Below the pieces are notes generated by a model. That model had not been told where the DNA came from. It was given only the letters and a program-made list of their open reading frames with translations, and made no database searches. Below, one piece after another: positions 34,486-43,658 of a stretch of 64,000 bases of DNA. Within the stretch, counting starts at the first letter, position 1, and each line of letters starts with the position of its first letter. Source of the stretch: Streptomyces sp. NBC_01498 (GTDB lineage Bacteria; Actinomycetota; Actinomycetes; Streptomycetales; Streptomycetaceae); the NCBI RefSeq assembly GCF_036327775.1, contig NZ_CP109598.1, forward strand, positions 3,162,001-3,226,000, given 5' to 3'. A program made the translations under genes and the position numbers.

Positions 34486-35757
34486 TCATCGGCCGGTGCC
34501 TCCGTAGACCACGGCCTCGTCGGACTCGGTGTCGAGCCCGAAGGCGGTGTGCACGGCGCGGACGGCCTCGTTCACATCGTCCGCACGGGTGACGACCGAG
34601 ATACGGATCTCGGATGTCGAGATCAGTTCAATGTTCACGTTCGCCTCGGACAGCGCCTCGAAGAAGGCGGCCGTGACGCCCGGGTTCGTCTTCATACCGG
34701 CGCCGACGAGCGAGATCTTGCCGATCTGGTCGTCGTAGCGCAGCGAGTCGAAGCCGATCACGCCCCTCGCCTTCTCCAGTGCGTCGATGGCCTTGCGGCC
34801 CTCGGTCTTGGGGAGGGTGAAGGAGATGTCGGTGAGGCCGGTGGACGCGGCGGAGACGTTCTGCACCACCATGTCGATGTTGATCTCGGCGTTCGCGATG
34901 GAACGGAAGATCGCGGCGGCCTCCCCCGGCTTGTCGGGGACGCCGACGACCGTGATCTTGGCCTCGGAGACGTCGTGGGCGACTCCGGAGATGATGGCGT
35001 GCTCCACCTGCTGGTCCCCTTGTGGCTGATTGCTGACCCAGGTGCCGCGCAGTCCGGAGAAGGACGAGCGGACGTGGATCGGGATGTTGTATCGGCGTGC
35101 GTACTCGACGCAGCGGTGCAGCAGCACCTTGGAACCGGACGACGCCAGCTCCAGCATGTCCTCGATGGAGATCCAGTCGATCTTCCGGGCCTTCGGGACG
35201 ACACGGGGGTCGGCGGTGAAGACCCCGTCCACGTCCGTGTAGATCTCACAGACCTCGGCGTCCAGGGCGGCGGCGAGGGCGACGGCGGTGGTGTCCGAGC
35301 CGCCCCGGCCGAGGGTGGTGATGTCCTTCTTGTCCTGCGACACACCCTGGAATCCGGCGACGATGGCGATGTTGCCCTCGTCCAGCGCCGTACGGATACG
35401 GCCGGGCGTGACATCGATGATGCGCGCCTTGTTGTGCACCGAGTCGGTGATGACGCCGGCCTGGCTGCCGGTGAACGACTGGGCCTCGTGGCCCAGGCTT
35501 TTGATCGCCATGGCCAGCAGCGCCATGGAGATGCGCTCTCCGGAGGTCAGCAGCATGTCCAGTTCCCGACCCGCGGGGATCGGGGACACCTGCTCGGCGA
35601 GGTCGGTCAGCTCGTCCGTCGTGTCGCCCATCGCGGATACCACGACGACCACCTGGTGGCCGTTCTTCTTGGCATCGACGATCCGCTTGGCAACGCGCTT
35701 GATGCCTTCGGCATCGGCGACGGAGGAGCCTCCGTACTTCTGCACGACAAGGCCCAC
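34486..35757 (-). CDS. ask: Aspartate kinase
   Basis: A 423-residue aspartokinase from a GTG start at 35757 with GAGGAG 6 bases upstream. It has the N-terminal kinase domain with VQKYGGSSV, the [17 protein letters not shown] helix and [16 protein letters not shown], and two C-terminal ACT domains ([41 protein letters not shown]) that bind Lys/Thr for feedback control. It commits aspartate to the Lys/Met/Thr/diaminopimelate pathway. Many actinobacterial ask genes also give an internal beta-subunit start. All motifs look intact, in contrast to the neighbouring asd. Confidence 0.95.
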   Translation of the reverse strand: MGLVVQKYGGSSVADAEGIKRVAKRIVDAKKNGHQVVVVVSAMGDTTDELTDLAEQVSPIPAGRELDMLLTSGERISMALLAMAIKSLGHEAQSFTGSQAGVITDSVHNKARIIDVTPGRIRTALDEGNIAIVAGFQGVSQDKKDITTLGRGGSDTTAVALAAALDAEVCEIYTDVDGVFTADPRVVPKARKIDWISIEDMLELASSGSKVLLHRCVEYARRYNIPIHVRSSFSGLRGTWVSNQPQGDQQVEHAIISGVAHDVSEAKITVVGVPDKPGEAAAIFRSIANAEINIDMVVQNVSAASTGLTDISFTLPKTEGRKAIDALEKARGVIGFDSLRYDDQIGKISLVGAGMKTNPGVTAAFFEALSEANVNIELISTSEIRISVVTRADDVNEAVRAVHTAFGLDTESDEAVVYGGTGR

Positions 35758-36027
35758 GTGCGCTCCTCGATCAGTTATGCCGCAGTCGTTCATCACTGCG
35801 GTCGGCTCAGTCTAACGAGCAGCCGCATTCCGCTTGGGATATATCGCATCGTGAGATGTCCCGCTCACGCCTCGACCACCGGCGAGCGGTGCGGCTGTCG
35901 GTGGACATGCATGCCCGGTCACACGCGGCCCACGCGAAACGTGCGCCGGGTCACACGCGCACCCCACCGATCCCGCCCGTTCGGCCGCCCGGCCGGGTGA
36001 CGGGCGGGGTGGGCGAGACTGGTGCTC

Positions 36028-36321
36028 ATGGAGTTCCGCTTCACCGCCCCGGTGATCGAGTGGCGCGGCCCGGCGCCCTACTACTTCGTCCCCGTGCCGG
36101 ACGAGGAGTCCGCCGACATCCGCGAGGTGGCGAGCGTGGCCACGTACGGCTGGGGCGTGATCCCGGTCCGGGCCCGGATCGGCGGGATCACCTTCGGAAC
36201 GTCGCTCTTCCCGAAGGACGGGGGCTACCTGCTGCCGCTCAAGAACGCCGTACGCGAGCCGGCCGCGCTCTCGGCGGGTGACGAGGTGACGGTGGAGATG
36301 ACGGTCACGCTCCGGCGTTGA
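36028..36321 (+). CDS. DUF1905 domain protein
   Basis: A 97-residue protein beginning MEFRFTAPVIEWRGPAPYYFV and ending with the GDEVTVEMTVTLRR strand, matching the DUF1905 beta-barrel along its full length. The family is small, cytoplasmic and uncharacterised, sometimes fused to YdeI-like domains. An ATG at 36028 is preferred over the GTG two codons upstream. Confidence 0.85.
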   Translation: MEFRFTAPVIEWRGPAPYYFVPVPDEESADIREVASVATYGWGVIPVRARIGGITFGTSLFPKDGGYLLPLKNAVREPAALSAGDEVTVEMTVTLRR

Positions 36322-36396
36322 GTGCGGCGAGGTCGGCGACGCGGGACGGTGTGGGTGAGCGCGGGTCCTGTGGGTGGAGCCGTACGTGGAGCCGGC

Positions 36397-37137
36397 TCAG
36401 CCCGACCGCGCAACGAAGTCCCTTGCTTCGCGGACCAGTTCGGCGTTGCCGGGGGCCCGGGTGCCGTCCGGAAGGTGGAGTACGTCCTCCAGTCCGACAC
36501 GCACCGACAGCCCCTCGGCCACGGCCAGCCGCAGCACCGGCCAGGCGGAACCGTCCTCCCCGTGCAGCAGGATAGGCACGGACCTGTCCATGCCCCGCAA
36601 CCCGGCGAGAAGCGCCGCGGCTGCCGCCGGAGCGGTGTCCGGGTCGGTGTCCGTGACCTCGGCCAGCACGCGCAGTACGCGGTGGGCCGAGGGCCAGGCC
36701 AGGAAGCGGCGGACCGCGTCCGTACCGGAGAAAAGACCCGCCTCGACGCCGACGCCGCGTTCGAGCAGTGCGTCCGCGACGAGGTCGGCGCCGTCCTCGT
36801 GCCAGTTGACGGAGGCGTGGTCGGGCAGGACCGTCCAGCCACGGACGGTCGCGGCCCGCCGCTCGGGGTCCGGCTCCGTCCACGCACCGGTCGTGACGCC
36901 GACCGGGATACCGGGGACGGCGGCACGCACGGCCGAGAGCACGGCGGCGACATACGGGGCCACCAGGGCGTCCGCGCCGTCCCGGTCCTTCGGATGCAGA
37001 TGCACGTCCTCGGCCCCGGCGGCGACGGACTCCCTTGCGGCGACGGCCAGTTCGGCCGGCGAGACGGGCAGTCGCGGATGCTCCGCACGGGACCGGGCAC
37101 CGTTCGGACAGACCTGCACGACGGGGCGCGACGACAT
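36397..37137 (-). CDS. Beta-keto acid cleavage enzyme (BKACE/KCE family)
   Basis: A 246-residue TIM-barrel protein. The zinc/substrate motif is VHLHPKDRDGAD (H-x-H), followed by VGVTTGAW and SVNWHEDGAD, with a C-terminal VRVGLEDVLHLPDG. This is the 3-keto-5-aminohexanoate cleavage family, which splits beta-keto acids with acetyl-CoA. Members vary widely in substrate; the short length and the absence of pathway neighbours leave it open here. It starts near a strong inverted repeat. Confidence 0.87.
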   Translation of the reverse strand: MSSRPVVQVCPNGARSRAEHPRLPVSPAELAVAARESVAAGAEDVHLHPKDRDGADALVAPYVAAVLSAVRAAVPGIPVGVTTGAWTEPDPERRAATVRGWTVLPDHASVNWHEDGADLVADALLERGVGVEAGLFSGTDAVRRFLAWPSAHRVLRVLAEVTDTDPDTAPAAAAALLAGLRGMDRSVPILLHGEDGSAWPVLRLAVAEGLSVRVGLEDVLHLPDGTRAPGNAELVREARDFVARSG

Positions 37138-37183
37138 GCTGTCAGCGTAGTTCCGCCGCCGGCCAGGAACGGTTCGATTGCAT

Positions 37184-37221
37184 TCGATTGCACCCCATTC
37201 GAATCAAGGGGGTGCAATCGA
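37184..37221. promoter_or_regulatory. 13-bp perfect inverted repeat
   Basis: TCGATTGCACCCC (37184-37196) and GGGGTGCAATCGA (37209-37221) around a 12-base spacer that itself contains ATTCGAAT. It lies 47 bases upstream of the BKACE gene and just after the end of the vapC frame. It could be an operator of BKACE or a terminator of vapBC; a second TTCGATTGCA copy adjoins it. Confidence 0.5.
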
Positions 37222-37326
37222 GGCGAGGAACTACTCCGTCATTGTTTCGTGTCTGCGGTCCCGGGTTCTGTCACCCAGCGACTGGGGTGACCGGTGATCT
37301 CGGCGAACTGATCGAAGTCCCCGTCG

Positions 37327-37686
37327 TCATGCGGGATCGAAGTCCCCGTAATGCAGGACGGTGGCCTTGTGCCGCTGGGCCGTCGCGGCGATGAGCAGGT
37401 CCGCCAAGGACAGCGCGCGGTGTTTGCCGCGCTGCGTGGCCTCGCGCTGAGTCTCCAGCGCCATGTCCCAGACTTCGTCCGGGCACGACAGGTAGTCGAA
37501 GGCCGACAGCCATCTGTCCAGCCTCTTCGCGTCGGACGCGCCGCGTGCCGAATACATGGCCTCGATACGTACAGCCCCGGAAATGCAGAGCAGCCCGCGT
37601 TCGCGAAGCGGGTCCAGAACCTCCGCGACGGATGGGTGATGCCATCGGGCGAATGCCGATTTGTCGATCAGGTATCGCTCACTCAT
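37327..37686 (-). CDS. PIN-domain toxin (VapC-like), C-terminus truncated
   Basis: A 119-residue PIN ribonuclease. Acidic residues: D8 (YLIDKSA), E42 (RIEAMY), D96 (SLADLLIA) and D115/D117 at the very end (HYGDFD). VapC toxins cut tRNA or rRNA and are held by their antitoxin. The normal C-terminus is lost: a 25-base insertion with the direct repeat ACGGGGACTTCGATC causes a frameshift. The original frame continues to a stop at 37239-37241 (DFDQFAEITGHPSRWV). The core is intact, so residual activity is possible. It overlaps the antitoxin gene by 4 bases. Confidence 0.82.
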   Translation of the reverse strand: MSERYLIDKSAFARWHHPSVAEVLDPLRERGLLCISGAVRIEAMYSARGASDAKRLDRWLSAFDYLSCPDEVWDMALETQREATQRGKHRALSLADLLIAATAQRHKATVLHYGDFDPA

Positions 37687-37898
37687 GCTGCGGACGGCTC
37701 CTGCCCGGTGTCGTCGCGCGCGTCGTACATGAGGTCGATCTCTCCGGACTTGATCGCGTCGCTGAACTCCTGACGCCGCAACCGCTTCGCCACGTCCTCC
37801 ACAGCAGCCTTGACGGCCTCCTCGTCCGTTTCCGCGCCGAATACGGCGCGGACGTCCGCGAGGAACTCTTCGTCGATGTCAACGCTGATGCGGGCCAT
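37683..37898 (-). CDS. VapB-like antitoxin
   Basis: A 71-residue protein: MARISVDIDEEFLADV forms the ribbon, followed by helices with DEEAVKAAVEDVAKRLRRQEF, typical of VapB-type antitoxins that bind DNA as ribbon-helix-helix dimers. The tail would wrap the toxin. The ATG at 37898 is chosen because conserved sequence begins there; it is followed by the toxin gene with an ATGA overlap. It presumably represses its own promoter. Confidence 0.82.
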   Translation of the reverse strand: MARISVDIDEEFLADVRAVFGAETDEEAVKAAVEDVAKRLRRQEFSDAIKSGEIDLMYDARDDTGQEPSAA

Positions 37899-38034
37899 GT
37901 CGGGCCGCCTCTCCAAGCAGGGAATCACCGGGCCACCTCCACGATAGGTCGTTGTTTTCTGGTTTCCAGCGGAAAAGGGGGCTCCGCGACGGGCACGGCC
38001 CGGTGTCCGCCGTCCCGGGGGCGGGCCGCGTGGC

Positions 38035-39297
38035 TCATTCCGCCGCCCGCAGCAGGTCGGCCCCGTCGGGTGAGCAGGACTGGACGAGTTCGCCGTGGGC
38101 CGGGCGCGGAATCGGGCGGGGCTTCAGGCCCGCCGCCGCTCGCAGGGCATCGGCGCGGCGGGCCACCTCCTGCTTGGCGGGGACCGCGCGGAAGGTGTCC
38201 GGGATCGCTTCGATGATCAGGCCGGCCTTTTCGGCCGCGTCGTACGCCTCCATCTCCTCGTTGCAGTGGAGGCACATTCCCTTGATCAGCGTCACGACGT
38301 TGTCGGGCTCCTCGCAGCCCATGCAGATCATCATGGCCCGGGTGGTGTGGACGGGGGCCTCGTACGGCTCGGGAGGCACTTTGCTCTCCGGTTGGGTGCG
38401 GGCGAGCGCGCCGGGGCTGTGCAGGGGATGCGGCAGGCCGCCGGTCAGCGCACGGGTGAGGTGGTCCGCCGTCGCGCCGCGTGCCGGCCAGCGGGCGGCG
38501 AGTGGTTCGAGTGCGGCGCACTCGGCGGCGGACAGGGGTCATACGGGGGTCGGTGCGCCCGAGCCGGGCCAAGGCGCGGTAGGCGGCGGAGGGTGCCTGG
38601 AACGCGGCGGGAGGGGACGCCGACGCGGGCACCACGAAGGCCGGAGCAGGCAGCGCAGGGGCCGGGGCGGACTCCACGGGGCCGGGGCGGGCGCCCGTAC
38701 GGGCTCCTCCGGCGCACCGGCCGCCTCCGGATCAGGCGCCGCCAGGGCCACGGCGGCGTCCTCCCCCGCGTCCTCGACCGGGGTCGCGCCGCCGCGCCGA
38801 CCTCGCTCAAGCTCGGTGAGGTCGATCCCGGCAAGGCCGTCCACGTACGCCCGCCACCAGTCGTCGTCCCTCGACGTCCGGGAGAAGTAGGTCCGCGTCA
38901 CCCAACGGAAGCTGTCGTCCGCCACGCACAGGTGTTCCTTCACCAGCCGCAGATGGCCCTCGTACGAAAGGAACTTGAGCACCTTGGCGCACGCCTGCTG
39001 CCCGTAGTCGGCGATGTTCGCCGCGAGGGGCTTGTAGCCGATCGCGGCGCCCTCGGGCAGGCGGTCGATGTACGCGGCGATCGCCGCTTCCCTGGGGCGC
39101 AGATGTGCGAAGTCCGCTTTCCCGCGCGGGAATTGGCCGGGCGCGGAGCGCTTGCCGTAGCCGGACTTGGCCGAGGGATGGGCGGGCTCGCGCAGGGCAG
39201 CACTAAACTCTGGGGAATCCACGGTCGAAGCTCGATTCGATGCGTTGGTAGGCCCCGGGTCCGGTGTTGGTGCACCGCCGGGGCCGCTTAATGCCAT
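38035..39297 (-). pseudogene. HTH/zinc-ribbon protein gene with two frameshifts
   Basis: Three frames join into one protein of about 420 residues. The first (39297 to about 38670) has a winged-helix-like region (DRLPEGAAIGYKPLAANIADYGQQACAKVLKFL then RTYFSRTSRDDDWWRAYV). The second (about 38675-38547) continues ESAPAPALPAPAFVV to ALARLGRTDPR. The third (38545-38035) has LSAAECAALEPLAARW, the zinc knuckle CMGCEEPDNVVTLIKGMCLHC and the C-terminus. Single-base shifts near 38670 and 38545 break it. I recall intact Streptomyces homologues with this order, annotated as MarR-like regulators. Either a recent pseudogene or sequencing error. The last part alone could still be translated from 38379. Confidence 0.65.
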
Positions 39298-39364
39298 GAA
39301 CGCTAAACCGCCAATACGCGGCGAAGCAAGTTGACCACGGAAAGTAATATCAGCTCGTCAGTGG

Positions 39365-39401
39365 GGGTCCCGGGAGGAGGGTTGGTTCCCTCCCGGGACC
39401 C
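39365..39401. terminator. Hairpin, possible terminator
   Basis: Perfect 13-bp stem GGGTCCCGGGAGG (39365-39377) / CCTCCCGGGACCC (39389-39401), with alternative pairing of GGGTTGG and CCAACCC. It lies between two minus-strand genes and may end the SRPBCC transcript's upstream neighbour or be an attenuator. The rest of 39298-39607 shows no gene. Confidence 0.5.
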
Positions 39402-39607
39402 AACCCTCACTGAAAAAGGAGCTCGAAGCCCGAGGCTCAAGCTCCGGGACCACCTGCGGCAACGTCACGCATCGGCGGTCAGCCGTCCCCCCTCGGCCTC
39501 CGAGACCCCCGATACCGCCGATACCGCCGAAGGTCTCGTCGCGCGGCGGGCGGCGGCGGCCGGGCGCGCAGCTCGAACGAATGTCCTCAGCCGAGTCCGG
39601 GTCGCGG

Positions 39608-40054
39608 TCAGGACGCCTCGATGGCCTTCTTGATGCGCTCGCCGAACGCGGGCGCGTCCTTGCGGGCCGCGCCGAGCGCGAATCCCACCAGCAGTTTGCC
39701 GACGCCGTGCCCTTCAAGGACGTTGAACAGCCGCACCCGCGTCCGCCCGTCCCCGACCGCCTCCAGGTCGTAACCGCCCTCGCGGGACGTCACGACGTTC
39801 TTCGACGTCTCCGTCCAGCGGATTCTGGTCGGCGAGTCCAACTCGGCGATCCGCAGCTCGCGTCGGGTCTTCATCCCGGCGTCCTTCACCGTGCTGCGGA
39901 ACACCGTGCCGACCGCCGTGGGCCCCGCCGGCTGCTTGGTGATCTCCTGCACCCGGGGGCTGAACTCCGGATCGTGCGTGCCCTCCGCCAGATACGCGAA
40001 GACCTCCGCGATCGGCCGGTCGATCTCGGTCACGGCTTCGAACTGTCCACTCAC
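39608..40054 (-). CDS. SRPBCC (START-like) family protein
   Basis: A 148-residue helix-grip protein: MSGQFEAVTEIDRPIAEVFAYLA at the start, GYDLEAVGDGRTRVRLF in the sheet, and a long C-terminal helix (PAFGERIKKAIEAS). The family binds hydrophobic ligands or acts as cyclases; nothing points to a specific ligand. It stands alone. Confidence 0.87.
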   Translation of the reverse strand: MSGQFEAVTEIDRPIAEVFAYLAEGTHDPEFSPRVQEITKQPAGPTAVGTVFRSTVKDAGMKTRRELRIAELDSPTRIRWTETSKNVVTSREGGYDLEAVGDGRTRVRLFNVLEGHGVGKLLVGFALGAARKDAPAFGERIKKAIEAS

Positions 40055-40512
40055 GACGGTTCACTCCTTGATTCGTCACTCGGCGATCAGGACGGGCAGA
40101 GCGGAGAGAGGTGCCAGTTCACCCTGCCCCCGGAACGGGTCGCTCGCCACTCGGGTTCCTGAACGCGGGTGAAACCTCGCCGACCGGCCGCGCTCAGGAT
40201 GCGACCGGTCAGGACCGGAGGTAGCGTGCCCGCCCGCCCACCCGTCCGGCAGGCAGACAGGCCGGCAGACGGTCAGACCTTCCTGACGACAGACGTTCGG
40301 CGGACCTCCGCGATCGGTTCTTCCGGAACGGTCCGGCCGATTTCCCGATCCCGCGGACAAGGACGCGCTCCGAGGCTGGCTGGAGGCCCGCCGCGAGAAA
40401 CCGGACGGAGCACCACCTGTTCGAACGTTCGCGGAGCTGTAGCTCGCCCAGCGGAACCGAGAGGGGCCGAGAAGATCGGACGCCGAATCGCGCCGACGAC
40501 AGGCCGCAGCCC
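40055..40512. other. Gene-free stretch
   Basis: About 460 bases. Short stretches with coding-like amino acid composition occur on both strands (for example ALRGWLEARREKPDG ending at a TAG near 40441), but no start, ribosome-binding site or known family supports a gene. It may hold decayed coding remnants. Confidence 0.4.
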
Positions 40513-41178
40513 CTACGCCGGGTCCGCCACCCTCGGCATGCCCAGGGTGCCCAGTTCCTCCGCCATGACGCGGCCCGCCTCCTCCGCCAGTGCGTCCTCG
40601 CCGAGGTCCTGGTCGGTGTCGAGGCCGTCGAGTTCCGGGAGGGGCTGGGCGAGGCGGACGTGGGCCACCAGGGACTGGAGGGCGCGCAGGGCCGCCGAGG
40701 CCGTGGAGCCCCAGTTGGAGAAGTACGAGAACTGCCACCACCACAGCGCCTCGGTCGTCCGGCCCGCCCGGTAGTGCGCCATGCCGTGCCGCAGGTCGGC
40801 CATGATGTCCGCCAGGTCGTCGGAGACCCGGCACGGGACGGGCGCCTTGCGGGGCTCGTACGGGTCGAAGACCTCCGAGTAGACGTCGATCGGCTCCAGG
40901 ATCGCCGCGAACCGCTCGCGCAGATCGTCCACATCGGGCTCCGGGCCCAGGTCCGGCTCGTACCGCTCGTCCGGGAGGATGTCCTCGTGCGCCCCCAACC
41001 GGCCCCCGGCGAGGAGCAGTTGGGAGACCTCAAGGAGCAGGAAGGGCACGGCGCTGTCGGGCTCGGCGCCCTTCGAGACCTCCGTGACCGCGACGATGAA
41101 ACTCTCGACCTGGTCGGCGATCTGGACGGCGAAGTCGTTGGGGTCCTGTGCGGCGGAGTGCAGCGTTGCGTCAGACAT
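40513..41178 (-). CDS. DUF5063 domain protein
   Basis: A 221-residue acidic, helical protein ([23 protein letters not shown]...). Its length, the [18 protein letters not shown] block and the [23 protein letters not shown] segment match DUF5063, a family often beside recR in actinomycetes. Role unknown. The start overlaps the recR stop by 8 bases, so translation is coupled to recR. Confidence 0.82.
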   Translation of the reverse strand: MSDATLHSAAQDPNDFAVQIADQVESFIVAVTEVSKGAEPDSAVPFLLLEVSQLLLAGGRLGAHEDILPDERYEPDLGPEPDVDDLRERFAAILEPIDVYSEVFDPYEPRKAPVPCRVSDDLADIMADLRHGMAHYRAGRTTEALWWWQFSYFSNWGSTASAALRALQSLVAHVRLAQPLPELDGLDTDQDLGEDALAEEAGRVMAEELGTLGMPRVADPA

Positions 41179-41770
41179 CGAGAAGTCGTCTCCCCTCGAA
41201 GGCACGCCCCAGCGTGACCTCGTCGGCGTATTCCAGGTCGCCCCCCACGGGGAGACCGCTGGCAAGGCGCGTGACTTTCAGGCCCATCGGTTTGATCATG
41301 CGGGCGAGATACGTGGCCGTGGCCTCACCCTCCAGGTTGGGATCGGTCGCGAGGATCAGTTCGGTGACGCTCCCGTCGGCGAGACGGGCCAGCAGCTCAC
41401 GGATCCGCAGGTCGTCGGGGCCCATGCCCTCGATGGGGCTGATCGCGCCGCCGAGCACGTGGTACGTCCCCCGGAACTCGCGGGTGCGCTCGATCGCGAC
41501 GACGTCCTTGGGCTCCTCGACGACACAGATGACCGTCGGATCGCGGCGCGCGTCACGGCAGATGCCGCACCGCTCCTCCTGCGCCACGTTGCCGCAGACC
41601 GCGCAGAAGCGGACCTTGTCCTTCACTTCGAGCAGGGCGTGCGCGAGGCGGCGGACATCGGTCGGTTCGGACTGGAGGATGTGGAAGGCGATCCGCTGCG
41701 CGCTCTTGGGACCGACGCCGGGCAGCCTGCCCAGTTCGTCGATGAGGTCCTGGACCACGCCTTCGTACAA
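41171..41770 (-). CDS. recR: Recombination protein RecR
   Basis: A 199-residue protein with the helix-hairpin-helix [20 protein letters not shown], the zinc finger [16 protein letters not shown] and a Toprim domain ([30 protein letters not shown]). RecR acts with RecO (and RecF) in loading RecA at gaps during recombinational repair. Gene order ybaB-recR-DUF5063 is the usual actinobacterial one. Confidence 0.97.
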   Translation of the reverse strand: MYEGVVQDLIDELGRLPGVGPKSAQRIAFHILQSEPTDVRRLAHALLEVKDKVRFCAVCGNVAQEERCGICRDARRDPTVICVVEEPKDVVAIERTREFRGTYHVLGGAISPIEGMGPDDLRIRELLARLADGSVTELILATDPNLEGEATATYLARMIKPMGLKVTRLASGLPVGGDLEYADEVTLGRAFEGRRLLDV

Positions 41771-41922
41771 CGGACTGCCTTTCCTGGTGCTGCGAGGTGT
41801 TCAGGTGCGGCGGGGGGCCGCGAGGTGCGCCGCGGACTCTCCGGACGCCGCCGCGGAATGCTTGTCGGTTTCCGCTCGTACCGTAGTTGCTGCGGCGCCT
41901 CCCCAGAAGGGCGGGCCCGGCA

Positions 41923-42258
41923 TCAGAACGGCAACCCCGGCATCCCGCCGAGCCCTTCGGCCAGCGGGCCGAGCTTCTCCTGCTGCAACCGCCGCGCGTT
42001 CTCGTTCGCCGCGTGCACGGCGGCGAGGACGAGATCGGCGAGCGTCTCGGTGTCCTCCGGGTCGACCGCCTTGGGGTCGATGACCAGGCCGCGCAGCTCT
42101 CCGGAGCCGTTGACGGTGGCTCTCACCAGACCGCCGCCCGACTGGCCCTCGACCTCGGTCGCGGCCAGTTCTTCCTGGGCCGCCGCGAAGTCCTGCTGCA
42201 TCTTCTGGGCCTGCTGGAGGATCTCCTGCATGTTGGGCTGGCCACCACCGGGAATCAC
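41923..42258 (-). CDS. YbaB/EbfC nucleoid-associated protein
   Basis: A 111-residue protein from a GTG start ([14 protein letters not shown]) with AGGAG 5 bases upstream; the longer open frame lacks coding character. It has the YbaB core: the [29 protein letters not shown] helix, the [18 protein letters not shown] strands and a C-terminal helix. It binds DNA as a dimer and affects nucleoid structure and recR expression. It is 150 bases upstream of recR in the same operon. Confidence 0.92.
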   Translation of the reverse strand: MIPGGGQPNMQEILQQAQKMQQDFAAAQEELAATEVEGQSGGGLVRATVNGSGELRGLVIDPKAVDPEDTETLADLVLAAVHAANENARRLQQEKLGPLAEGLGGMPGLPF

Positions 42259-42635
42259 GGTCACTCCTGGCACATAGACGTCGGTTGTTCGGCAGGTCGA
42301 GCCTACGTGGTCACCCAGCAGGCCGTCCCACCCCACAGGAACGAACTCTTTCGGGTGAGAGTGCCCGCCTCCTCTACCTGATCACGGGGCCCTACGGGTG
42401 GAAGCGCCCGGTTTTCGGACGCGGCGCCCACCATTCGGCGGTAGGAATTGCGTACGCGGTCGTCTCCACCTTTCCGCGCGTTCATGTGTCCGCGTGTCCA
42501 CCTCCCCACACCGTCCTTCTCCTGTCCTTCTTTTGTAGGCCGTTGCCGGACGTCGTGCTCGTACGACGTCCGGGAACGGCGTCCTGTTGCTTCCATCTTC
42601 CGCTCAGCCACGCCGTCACGCAGAGGAGTAGCCCG
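42259..42635. other. Divergent intergenic region ybaB / SLATT gene
   Basis: About 375 bases with relatively T-rich patches (42470-42540) and no gene. It must carry the promoters of both the ybaB-recR operon and the SLATT gene. I looked for an SRP RNA or tRNA here and saw none. Confidence 0.5.
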
Positions 42636-43466
42636 GTGAGTCAGCCGGACATGCCGCCCGGGGGGCCTGCCCGGGACGAGGGCGCGCGCGGTGCGCCGGA
42701 GAGTGTGAACGGGAGCGGAGGGGGCGTGTACCGGGCCGTGCCGGGGGCTCTGCGGTGGGGCCCCGGCGGCACTTCCGGGGAGCCGCTCGCCGGGGCTCCG
42801 GGCGGGGTCTTCCCCGGCGGGGACTGGAGCGAGCCCGCGCAGCGGCTGGACGAGCTGTACCGGTGGGCGGAGGCGGGCGCGCTGCGTGCGGTCGCCCGCT
42901 GTCGGGCGGAGCGCGTGCGCAAGCGCCGCCGGGCCCGCGCCCTGCGGTCCGCGACGGCGCTCGGCGTGATCACGGGCGCCGTTCTGCCGCTGCTGGATCT
43001 GACGGACGTGCTGGACGAGAGGGCCACGGGGTGGGGGTATCTGTCCCTGCTGCTGGCGGTGGCCTGTCTGGGCTGCGACCGGTACTTCGGGCTGACGTCC
43101 GGCTGGCTGCGGAACGTGGCCACGGCGCAGGCGGTGGAACGGCGGTTGCAGGCGCTCCACTACGACTGGGCGTCGGAGTGCGTACGGGAGGTGCTCGGCC
43201 CGGCGGAGGGTACGGCGAGCGAGGCGGCGGAGCGGTGCCTGGGGGTGCTGCGGCGGTTCTCGGAGGACGTCTCGGACCTGGTGCGGGCGGAGACGGCGGA
43301 CTGGATGGCGGAGTTCCGGGGCGGGTCGGTGCCGCCGCCGGCGCAGCCGTCGACCGGGTGCGGCGGCCCGGCACGACCGGACGGCGGCCACCCGCCGGGC
43401 CGTTTCCCGCTCCCCCCGGGCACCCGCCCGAACATGCCGCGCCAGCGCCCGCCGGACGTGCGGTAG
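42636..43466 (+). CDS. SLATT-domain two-helix membrane protein
   Basis: A 276-residue protein from a GTG start with GAGGAG 9 bases upstream. The N-terminal ~70 residues are Gly/Pro-rich. The SLATT-type core follows: amphipathic helix (WSEPAQRLDELYRWAEAGALRAVARCR), a basic stretch, two membrane helices (TALGVITGAVLPLLDL and GYLSLLLAVACLGCD), and helical C-terminal part with HYDWASECVREVL. SLATT proteins were predicted as pore-forming effectors of nucleotide-activated (SMODS/CBASS-like) systems. No cyclase is next to this one, and the solo form next to recR-ybaB seems conserved in Streptomyces, so a housekeeping role is possible. Confidence 0.8.
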   Translation: MSQPDMPPGGPARDEGARGAPESVNGSGGGVYRAVPGALRWGPGGTSGEPLAGAPGGVFPGGDWSEPAQRLDELYRWAEAGALRAVARCRAERVRKRRRARALRSATALGVITGAVLPLLDLTDVLDERATGWGYLSLLLAVACLGCDRYFGLTSGWLRNVATAQAVERRLQALHYDWASECVREVLGPAEGTASEAAERCLGVLRRFSEDVSDLVRAETADWMAEFRGGSVPPPAQPSTGCGGPARPDGGHPPGRFPLPPGTRPNMPRQRPPDVR

Positions 43467-43658
43467 CAGCGGCCGGGCGGGAGAACCGGCGGGGGCCGGG
43501 CGGAGGTGCGGGCGTGTAAGGGCGGCGCGGCCGGGTGCGGTACGGGCGGCGAAGCCGCTCGGCGCGGCCGGGTACGGGGCTCGGAGCCCGTACCCGCGTA
43601 CCCGTACCCGCCTGTCCGCGCATCCGTACCGGCACCGGCACCAGCGCCCGCACCCGCG

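Noticed and set aside
40290..40441. Plus-strand fragment ending ALRGWLEARREKPDG...FAEL
   Set aside because: No start codon or ribosome-binding site, an in-frame stop upstream and no family recognised; at best a decayed remnant.
42259..42635. Possible SRP RNA or other small RNA between ybaB and the SLATT gene
   Set aside because: The conserved GGTCAGGTCCGGAAGG-type core is absent and no convincing structure is visible.
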